Positions 52,887 through 59,938 of a stretch of 64,000 nucleotides of DNA are shown piece after piece; positions within the stretch are counted from its first letter, which is position 1; every line of letters starts with the position of its first letter. Made by a program: the position numbers and the translations under genes. The stretch is from CAWJMN01 sp963844055 (lineage in GTDB: Bacteria > Planctomycetota > Planctomycetia > Pirellulales > Pirellulaceae), in assembly GCA_963844055.1 (NCBI GenBank), contig CAWJMN010000001.1, positions 1,364,001-1,428,000 on the forward strand. Reading direction: 5' to 3'. The notes beneath the pieces are model-generated. The model was not told where the DNA came from. It did no database searches and saw only the letters and a program-made list of their open reading frames with translations.

Positions 52887-55334
52887 ATGAAGAGTAGCAA
52901 CTCGTATTTGAATTTGCCGAACGATGAGGTTGGCGTGGCACTTAGTAGGAATAACAACTGGCTTGCATCGCTAAGGACGCTTCTAGTGCGCGCCTGTTTC
53001 ATGGTGCTGGCTGGGTATTTCGTAGTGTGTAATCCTTTAGTAATTGTCGTTGGCCAAGAGGCGGCAGATGCCGATGGAACGTCGGAACGGATCTATAAGA
53101 AAGAGCCCTACGACCAGATCACCTTGGACCCTGGCAATCGCAATGAAGTCTTGAAGGTCAAACCGATTCCGTTTCCCAACCGCCGCGTACCTGCCAAGCC
53201 TAAGGCGGGTGAAAAGCTGCGAGTTAAATTGTTTGATGATGATCGCGAGTTCGAAATTGGCTGGCAACATATCGTCAAGCTGGAGTTGTTTGAACAGTTG
53301 ATCGTGGGAGAAGTGAATCGGCTTGTTAATGAGAAGAAGCTTGACGAGGCTTATGATCATTTGGCCTTTTTGCTCAGCGAATATCCCGAAGTCGAAGGTC
53401 TCAAGGATGCTCAGGCAGGGTACCTTTATCAGTCTGCTGGTATTGCATTCCGTCAGCAAAAATATCCTGAGGCGCTGGGTGTTTTGGAAGAATTGCACAA
53501 TGTGAATCCTACGTATCGCCAAGGTGCAAACTCGCCAACGCTAATGCAATTGATCGGCAACGTTACGGATAAGTTGGTCGAGGGATACCTCAAGAAGGAA
53601 GATTATCGATCGACACGAACGCTGCTCAGTCGCCTAGAGAAAACTTATAACGCCAAGGATGAACCGTTCCTGCAGAAGTGGCGCAATGATCTTGTTGGCA
53701 AGGCCAGCAAGTTCCGTGATGATGCCAAGCAGATGATCGCAGCCAAACAATTTGCCGAAGCACACGATGCTTGTGCGGCGATGAATCGGATTTGGAGTGA
53801 GGTCGAAGGTGGGCCGGAAGTTTGTCGCGAACTGGCCACGCTCTATCCGGTAGTGACGGTCGGTGCGACCCATGGAGCGATGGTCCCTGATCCTCGCAGT
53901 TTGCAAAGCCATGCTGCGAGGCGTGTTGGCCGTTTGCTGCAACGGCGCCTACTAGAGTTTCGCTCAATGGGTCCCGAGGGTGGTCAATATGCAAGTCCGC
54001 TTGGCTCGGTGACTCGAAGCGATGATGGAATGCAGCTTACCCTTCAGATCCGTCCCGAAATGCTTTTGCCTGGCCGAAAGACAAGTGGTTATGACGTCGC
54101 TCGGCATCTTTTGGAGATCGCCGATCCAAAACAAGATTCCTACCAGGCCAATTGGGCTCGCTTACTTTCACAAGTGCGCGTCAAGTCGATTGGAATGGTC
54201 GAAGTGGATCTGCGCGTGCCGCACGTTTTGCCGGAGCCCTTTTTGCAAACGGACTTTTTGCGTGTGGGAACGGTTGAACCGTCACCCGGAGAGCCTGGAA
54301 GCGGACCCTACGTGATGCTTGGCAAGACGGATACATCGGCTCGTTATGCGACGAATCCACAATACTCCTTCACACAGCCCGGCCAGCCCGGCGAAGTGGT
54401 AGAGAAGTACTACGACGATCCGCAGCGTGGCTTGCTCGCCCTTGAGCGGGGTGAAGTGGATGTGCTGGACCAGGTGTTTCCCGGCGACGTGGCCAGTTTG
54501 GCCGCGGTGCCAGAAATCGTGGTTGCGAAGTATGCTGCACCGACAACGCATTTACTGTATGTCAATGCAGAGCATCCCTACCTTGCCATGCGAACTTTTC
54601 GGCGAGCGCTTGTGTATGGTTCAAATCGACAGATCATTTTGCAATCGGCCATTTTGAAGGATACGGCTTTTCCTGGATTCCGCCTCGTAAGTGGGCCGTT
54701 TCCTGCTCCTGTCGATGGTGCCGATGCCAGGGCCTATGGGTATGACGATCGGATTGAAGTTCGGCCGTACGACCCAGCATTGGGCCTGACGCTTAAGATG
54801 CTCGCACAGCGTGAAATCAAGATTGATAGTGAGAGGCAGAATGTGCAAGTGCCGCCACTGACGCCGATCGTGATTGGACATCCTGCTGATGAAGTTAGCC
54901 GGATTGCCTGCAAGGCACTTGCTCGGCAGTGGAAGGCGATGGGGATTGAGTGCAAGCTTCAGCAGTTTGCTCCCGGCATTACGGATGACCCTAAATTGGA
55001 ATGTCATTTGGTCTATGCCCAGATCGCTGCTTGGGAACCTGTCGTGGATGCCAGCCGACTGTTTGGCGAGGATGGCATGATCTCTACCGAGAATCCCTTC
55101 GTGCGATTGTCGCTGCGACAATTGGAGGCAGCAAAGAATTGGCCGGAAGCACGCCGCAGTCTGCAGACGTTGCATCGATTGATTCATGAAGATGTGACGA
55201 TTATTCCGCTATGGCAGACGTTTGATCACTATGCCTATCGCAAGTCGATGGTTGGTCCCGGCGCAGCTCACGTAAATTTGTATCAGGATGTTGAGCAGTG
55301 GAAGCTAATCGCTCCGGCGGTGGCTCCCCAATGA
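52887..55334 (+). CDS. TPR-fused peptide-type solute-binding protein (SBP family 5)
   Basis: An 815-residue envelope protein. A hydrophobic segment at about 32-54 (VRACFMVLAGYFVVCNPLVIVV) is a signal anchor. Residues 130-300 are tetratricopeptide-like helices. From about 330 the chain matches the DppA/OppA-type substrate-binding fold: LQSHAARRVGRLLQRRLLEF, SPGEPGSGPYVM, LLALERGEVDVLDQVFPGDVASL, HLLYVNAEHPYLAMRTFRRALVYG, and a C-terminal DVTIIPLWQTFDHYAYRK. No ABC permease or ATPase gene is nearby, so it may not work in uptake by ABC transport. It starts 21 nt after the propeller gene, and its stop overlaps the next start. Confidence 0.82.
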   Translation: MKSSNSYLNLPNDEVGVALSRNNNWLASLRTLLVRACFMVLAGYFVVCNPLVIVVGQEAADADGTSERIYKKEPYDQITLDPGNRNEVLKVKPIPFPNRRVPAKPKAGEKLRVKLFDDDREFEIGWQHIVKLELFEQLIVGEVNRLVNEKKLDEAYDHLAFLLSEYPEVEGLKDAQAGYLYQSAGIAFRQQKYPEALGVLEELHNVNPTYRQGANSPTLMQLIGNVTDKLVEGYLKKEDYRSTRTLLSRLEKTYNAKDEPFLQKWRNDLVGKASKFRDDAKQMIAAKQFAEAHDACAAMNRIWSEVEGGPEVCRELATLYPVVTVGATHGAMVPDPRSLQSHAARRVGRLLQRRLLEFRSMGPEGGQYASPLGSVTRSDDGMQLTLQIRPEMLLPGRKTSGYDVARHLLEIADPKQDSYQANWARLLSQVRVKSIGMVEVDLRVPHVLPEPFLQTDFLRVGTVEPSPGEPGSGPYVMLGKTDTSARYATNPQYSFTQPGQPGEVVEKYYDDPQRGLLALERGEVDVLDQVFPGDVASLAAVPEIVVAKYAAPTTHLLYVNAEHPYLAMRTFRRALVYGSNRQIILQSAILKDTAFPGFRLVSGPFPAPVDGADARAYGYDDRIEVRPYDPALGLTLKMLAQREIKIDSERQNVQVPPLTPIVIGHPADEVSRIACKALARQWKAMGIECKLQQFAPGITDDPKLECHLVYAQIAAWEPVVDASRLFGEDGMISTENPFVRLSLRQLEAAKNWPEARRSLQTLHRLIHEDVTIIPLWQTFDHYAYRKSMVGPGAAHVNLYQDVEQWKLIAPAVAPQ

Positions 55335-56842
55335 TTATGTCGCGTGATTGTTTAAACTTGAGGCCAGGTTTGCCAGCGGTGGATTCGCCAAGAGCGGAAG
55401 GCATGCGCGCCGAGCATTGCTTGGGCGTAGTGGGCCGGCTGGGAATTCGGCTTGTCGTGATGTTGCTTGGGGTTTTGAGTGTTTCGAATGTGGCCTGGGG
55501 ACAAGCGAGCTGGGAATATTCGGCTTACGAAAGCCGATTGTGGCTGGTTACGGATGGATCGCAGCAGTTTCAGGGCATAGAGCAACAAGTCCGTGACGAG
55601 ATTCCTGCTTGGGCCGAAAGCCGCTTGCTGGGGGTTTGGGATTTGAAGATTGAAGAGCCCACGGTCAACATGCGGGCACGATTGCGTGAAGGCTTTGCGC
55701 AGGTGGAGTCGGCCGACATCCTGAAGATTGAGCCGAAGTGCCTCTTTGGCGACAAGCTTTACTTGGTCATGCTGGAAGATTTGGGAAGCGGCTTTCAGGT
55801 TGGTGTTCGAGAAGTCGATTGCCGCACACGGGATGTGGGAACGCTGTTGTCAGTCACGGTGGGGCATGTCGAGATGATCGTTCCCACGATCGAAAGCCTG
55901 CTGCTGAAGGTATTCACGCCGATCACCAAAATTGAGAGCATTGAAGATGTTGCCGTTAAGGCGCGGCTGCGTGCCGGGGGAATGATTATTGATCCTCAGT
56001 CGCCAGCACTTGTTGAGCCGGGGCAAGTTTTGGTTCCGGTATTGCGTCGCGACGACCGCAATGGAGAACCGCTGAAGAATGGCGTTCAGCCAGTGGCCTG
56101 GACGACACTCTCGGTAAAGACTCGTTTGGACTCCGTCGTTGTGTGTGAGCTGACGTCAGGCTTTCGATCGGCGCTGCCAACAAAAGTCGGGGCACGCACC
56201 TTGCGTTATGCGGTAGTGGCTAAATCACGACTGGATTCGACGCACGTCGTTTTGCGTTCTCGTGGTCGTGGACAATTGCTGGCTGGTTACGAGATATTTT
56301 CAAAGTCTAATAGTGAAGTGGAAGCAAAGCTGGTGGGTGTTACCGATTGGCGGGGCTCGCTTGAGGTGCCAAGCACAGACGGTAAACTTCAGGTTCTGAT
56401 TGTCAAAAACGGTAATCAACTGCTGGCACGCTTGCCATTGGTGGCCGGGTATCAGGCCGAAGCGTTTGCGACAACGATTGAAGATGATGCACGTCTAGAG
56501 GCAGAGGGATTTGTGCAGGCCTTTCAAGGCCGAATCATGGACCTTGTGGCGCGGCGCGAGATCATCGCTTCTCGTTTGCGAAAGCGAATCGAAGAAAAGA
56601 AGTTTGATGAAGCCTCGAAGTTGCTGGAAGATTTCCGGGCGCTGGAAAACCGTTCTGACCTCAAAAAAGCGTTGGATGTGCAGCAGCAAGCGATCACTTC
56701 CAAGGATCGGCTTACCCAGGCACGTATCGATAAGCTATTGGGGGATGCCAATAAGCTGAACCTGCGTTTCTTAGACCCAGAAATGGGGAACACGCTGGCT
56801 AAAGAACTCGATGCGGCCAAGCAAAAGGCTGGCAGCAAGTAG
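55331..56842 (+). CDS. Secreted protein coupled to the SBP gene, 503 aa
   Basis: Starts at the ATG at 55331, which overlaps the TGA of the upstream gene in an ATGA, so the two are translationally coupled. Residues 37-58 are a hydrophobic signal with a long N-region (LGIRLVVMLLGVLSVSNVAWG). An alternative start is the ATG at residue 25. The mature part is mixed beta with several strand-rich segments (VEAKLVGVTDWRGSLEVPST). The last 110 residues are helical and charged, predicted coiled coil (RLRKRIEEKKFDEASKLLEDFRALENRSDLKKALDVQQQ). I recognise no family. It is the final gene of the eight-gene run. Confidence 0.75.
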   Translation: MIMSRDCLNLRPGLPAVDSPRAEGMRAEHCLGVVGRLGIRLVVMLLGVLSVSNVAWGQASWEYSAYESRLWLVTDGSQQFQGIEQQVRDEIPAWAESRLLGVWDLKIEEPTVNMRARLREGFAQVESADILKIEPKCLFGDKLYLVMLEDLGSGFQVGVREVDCRTRDVGTLLSVTVGHVEMIVPTIESLLLKVFTPITKIESIEDVAVKARLRAGGMIIDPQSPALVEPGQVLVPVLRRDDRNGEPLKNGVQPVAWTTLSVKTRLDSVVVCELTSGFRSALPTKVGARTLRYAVVAKSRLDSTHVVLRSRGRGQLLAGYEIFSKSNSEVEAKLVGVTDWRGSLEVPSTDGKLQVLIVKNGNQLLARLPLVAGYQAEAFATTIEDDARLEAEGFVQAFQGRIMDLVARREIIASRLRKRIEEKKFDEASKLLEDFRALENRSDLKKALDVQQQAITSKDRLTQARIDKLLGDANKLNLRFLDPEMGNTLAKELDAAKQKAGSK

Positions 56843-56871
56843 TATCCGGTTCGCTGGGTGTTGCTTGTTGC

Positions 56872-58272
56872 TTAACGGCGAAGTAGCCAGAACAGGAATG
56901 AAGCGAGTACGGCTCCTACGAGCATGGAGATCGGTACCGCGATCGATAGCGTGAGAATTACGTAGGTCGAAATCGACGGGGATTCTTCTTCGCCTGCGGC
57001 AAGGTCCGCTTGCGACTTCGAGCGACTTGATTTTAAGGTGCCGGTATCTTGCGAGCCGGCAAAGCCCGACTGCGTCGTTTGCGACAACCCATTGGCCAAC
57101 GAGAGTTGGCTTTGGCTGCTCATGGAGGCTTCGCCACCATCGGTATCTTGGAAGGGGGGCTCGCGAGACTCTTCATCGCTTGGCGAGAAGTTATCGGCCT
57201 TCCAAGGGGAACGAACGCCAGAGTTCGTTGTCAGTGGCGAAGCATCGCCGGCCCATTGTTCCAAGCGAGCAATCACTTCAGTAGCACTTTGGATTCGGGC
57301 CGTGGGGTCCTTCTCCATCATGTCGGCAATGACGTCGACAAATTCCTCATGAAGCTCGCTATTAAAGCGACGAGGATGCCATGGTGTTTCTTCGCAGTGA
57401 CGACGAGCTTTGTCGCGAGCGGTTCCGCCGGGAAAGGGAACCTTTCCACAGACGGCGTAATACAGCGTGCATCCCAGTGAATAGATGTCGCTGACCGTGG
57501 TGATTTCATTGGGGGTTCGAATTTGTTCTGGTGAGAGGTAGTCGGCAGTTCCGACGATCTTGCCAGCCCGCGGATCGGTCTCGGCATGCTGAATAAAACC
57601 AGCAAGTCCTAGGTCCGAGACTTTTGCCACCCCTTCTGGCGTTACCAGAATGTTGCCTGGCTTAACGTCGCGATGGATCAGGCCGCGGCTGTGAGCGTAT
57701 TCAAGGCCGCGAGCGGCCTGAAGGACGACGCTGGCCGCTTGCTGCTGGGTCAGCGCCCCTTGGGATCGTACGAGGCGACGTAAATCGGTTCCCGGAATGA
57801 ACTCGGTAACCAGGTAATGGACATTGCCATCGCAGCCGGCGTCGTAGGCTCGGACGAGGTTGGGATGGTCAAGCTGCGCCTGCATCCGAATTTCACGGGT
57901 GAAGTTTTGGATCGATTCGGGCGTTGCCTTGTGGAGCGGGAGGACCTTGATGGCCGACTCTCGTCCCAGCATCTGGTGGACGCCTTTGAAGACCTGCCCC
58001 ATGCCACCTTGGCCAATCCAATCGGTGATGATGTAAGGGCCAAGGTTTAGTTTGGTTCGGCCCCCTTTGATTTGATCGGATTGGTAGACCGTCAGGATGC
58101 CGGTTCGAACAAGTTCGGAGCCAAGCGATACGTCATCGACGTCTGCGGCTCCTTCAGGGAGCGGCAACGGAAGGCCAAGCAGATTGGAGACCGCTTGATC
58201 GATCTGTTGCTGGGTGACAAGACCCGACAACAGGGCTGAATGGCGAAATTTTGAACGAATCGACGCGGCCAA
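56872..58272 (-). CDS. Membrane-anchored Ser/Thr protein kinase
   Basis: A 466-residue Hanks-type kinase. An N-terminal module (1-75) holds GLVTQQQIDQAV and LVRTGILTVYQ, the planctomycete pre-kinase signature. The kinase domain spans about 80-345 with GQGGMGQV (87-94), K109 in AIKVL, E127 in the alpha-C helix, HRDVKPGNIL (D202), DLGLAG (D220; DLG in place of DFG, common in planctomycete kinases), and LSPEQIRT. All catalytic residues are present. A low-complexity Ser-rich linker is followed by one C-terminal helix (TYVILTLSIAVPISMLVGAVLASFLFWLL), so the kinase is tail-anchored in the cytoplasm. It converges with the TolQ cluster 30 nt after its last gene. Confidence 0.9.
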   Translation of the reverse strand: MAASIRSKFRHSALLSGLVTQQQIDQAVSNLLGLPLPLPEGAADVDDVSLGSELVRTGILTVYQSDQIKGGRTKLNLGPYIITDWIGQGGMGQVFKGVHQMLGRESAIKVLPLHKATPESIQNFTREIRMQAQLDHPNLVRAYDAGCDGNVHYLVTEFIPGTDLRRLVRSQGALTQQQAASVVLQAARGLEYAHSRGLIHRDVKPGNILVTPEGVAKVSDLGLAGFIQHAETDPRAGKIVGTADYLSPEQIRTPNEITTVSDIYSLGCTLYYAVCGKVPFPGGTARDKARRHCEETPWHPRRFNSELHEEFVDVIADMMEKDPTARIQSATEVIARLEQWAGDASPLTTNSGVRSPWKADNFSPSDEESREPPFQDTDGGEASMSSQSQLSLANGLSQTTQSGFAGSQDTGTLKSSRSKSQADLAAGEEESPSISTYVILTLSIAVPISMLVGAVLASFLFWLLRR

Positions 58273-58387
58273 AGGGATGCTCCAAGAACAGGGGCTTCCT
58301 CAAAGTCTAACAGAGCCGACCGGCCGAAGCGAGATGAAGAGGGGGTGCAAAAATCTGGGCTGATTATGGGCATTAATCAGCGTGTCC

Positions 58388-59104
58388 CTATTGGTTAGGC
58401 AACTCGAAGGGGTTAGCAATCGGCCAGACGACTTGAGGGTCGTCAAAGGTTCGCCAACTGGAGGGCAAGGGGGCCGTCCAGGTGAGGACTTCGTCGCGGG
58501 TGGGATGTTTGACCGTTAAGGAACGTGCGTGAAGTGCAATTCCTTGGGGAAATGGTCGCGTGCCGCCGTATTTGGAATCAGCCCAGAGGGGGGCCCGGCG
58601 CGAACTGAACTGCAATCGGATCTGGTGCTTTCGGCCGGTGAGTAGCTCTATCTCGTAAAGCGGGGCAGCACGAAGCTTGGCGATCTGACGATATCGTAAT
58701 CGAGCTTCTTGCGCCGACGGTGAATTTTGGTTGCCGACTCGCATGCGATGGGCGGCATGGTCTTTGAAAACCCAGTCGAATAATTCGCCATGTGGGGAGG
58801 GAAGTGGAGCTTCCGAAACGGCCCAATAGGTCTTTTGAACTTGGTGTTCGCGGATCTGCTGCGAAATGCGATCGGCCCCTTTGCTGGTTCTGGCAAACAG
58901 GAGGACGCCGCTGGTAACGTTATCGAGACGGCTAACCACACCCAGGTAGACGTTGCCAGGCTTTTGGTACTTTTGCTTGATATAGGCGGTCGCCAAACGC
59001 CACGCGCTGGGCTCGTCGGCTGCAACCCCCATCGTGGGAAGACCGGCTGGCTTGTTGATGACCAGCAAGTGGTTGTCTTCAAAAAGTACGTTGAGGCGTG
59101 ACAT
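58388..59104 (-). CDS. RluA-family pseudouridine synthase
   Basis: Isomerises uridine in rRNA or tRNA. The 239-residue chain starts at the ATG at 59104. A TTG upstream gives a longer but unlike N-terminus. N-terminal LFEDNHLLVINKPAGLPTMG and the catalytic loop SRLDNVTSGVLLFA (D61, family R-L-D) are clear. FKDHAAHRMRV and LLTGRKHQIRLQF, the RNA-binding R-K-H-Q-I-R motif, follow. It lacks the N-terminal S4 domain of RluC/RluD, so it is an RluA/TruC-like short form. The target position cannot be fixed from sequence. Confidence 0.9.
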   Translation of the reverse strand: MSRLNVLFEDNHLLVINKPAGLPTMGVAADEPSAWRLATAYIKQKYQKPGNVYLGVVSRLDNVTSGVLLFARTSKGADRISQQIREHQVQKTYWAVSEAPLPSPHGELFDWVFKDHAAHRMRVGNQNSPSAQEARLRYRQIAKLRAAPLYEIELLTGRKHQIRLQFSSRRAPLWADSKYGGTRPFPQGIALHARSLTVKHPTRDEVLTWTAPLPSSWRTFDDPQVVWPIANPFELPNQ

Positions 59105-59252
59105 GGGTACGGAAGCAAAAGTAAGGACAGGCAACTGCAATTGCCAAATGTTACACTGATGATACGCCAAGTAGGTTGGCGACCCTAGGGCAGCGGCCAG
59201 CAGAAGGCCAATAGATTTTGCTGCCGGGGCAATTCAGACGAGGAAGATTTTG

Positions 59253-59879
59253 ATGGCCCCTACGTTTTCTACGGAACCGAAGCTCCCGGCAATTGATGAC
59301 CACATCTTTTTGGCAAGCAGTTCTCCCCGGCGACGCGAGCTCATGCAGGAGTGGGGATACAACTTTGAGGTGTTTCCGCCGGACGATAGTGCGGAGTGCG
59401 GCATTTGTAGCCGCGAGACACCTCCCGAGCTGGTGGCTCGACTGGCTTTCCAAAAGGCCCATGATGTTGCCAAACGGCTGATTGCGGGCTGGGTGGTGGG
59501 CTGCGACACGGTAGCGGAGTGTTGCGGGCAAATTCTAGGGAAACCCAAAAATAAAGAACACGCGCGAGAAATGCTTGAATTACTCCGTGGGAGGGAGCAC
59601 CACGTCTATAGCGGGGTGTGTATTTTCGATTGGCCAGAAAAAGCTCCACATGTGAGTGTCGCAGTGACCAGACTTGTCATGGACACGGTATCTAATGAAT
59701 TGTTGGAAGCCTATTTGGATACCGACGGCTGGGAAGGTAAGGCGGGGGCTTTTGGGTATCAGGATGGTTTGGATTGGGTGCATATTGTTGAGGGGAGTGA
59801 ATCCAACGTGGTTGGATTGCCCATGGAATTGATGGGCCAAATGTTTCGAGACATTGTCGCGAAGCAACAAGATCGATAG
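59253..59879 (+). CDS. maf: Maf-family nucleotide pyrophosphatase
   Basis: Hydrolyses noncanonical or excess nucleoside triphosphates to monophosphates. Family members are also called septum formation inhibitors. The 208-residue chain has IFLASSSPRRRELMQEWG (S-S-P-R-R), VARLAFQKAHDVA, WVVGCDTVAECCG with the catalytic aspartate, LGKPKNKEHAREMLELLRGREHHVYSG, and EGKAGAFGYQ, WVHIVEGSESNVVGLPME at the end. ATG at 59253 with AGGAAG 7 nt before. Stand-alone gene. Confidence 0.9.
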   Translation: MAPTFSTEPKLPAIDDHIFLASSSPRRRELMQEWGYNFEVFPPDDSAECGICSRETPPELVARLAFQKAHDVAKRLIAGWVVGCDTVAECCGQILGKPKNKEHAREMLELLRGREHHVYSGVCIFDWPEKAPHVSVAVTRLVMDTVSNELLEAYLDTDGWEGKAGAFGYQDGLDWVHIVEGSESNVVGLPMELMGQMFRDIVAKQQDR

Positions 59880-59938
59880 CGGTGGTAACAAGTTAGCTAG
59901 GGTGGCAGGCGAATTGGACTGAGCAAAGGGGATGTGCA

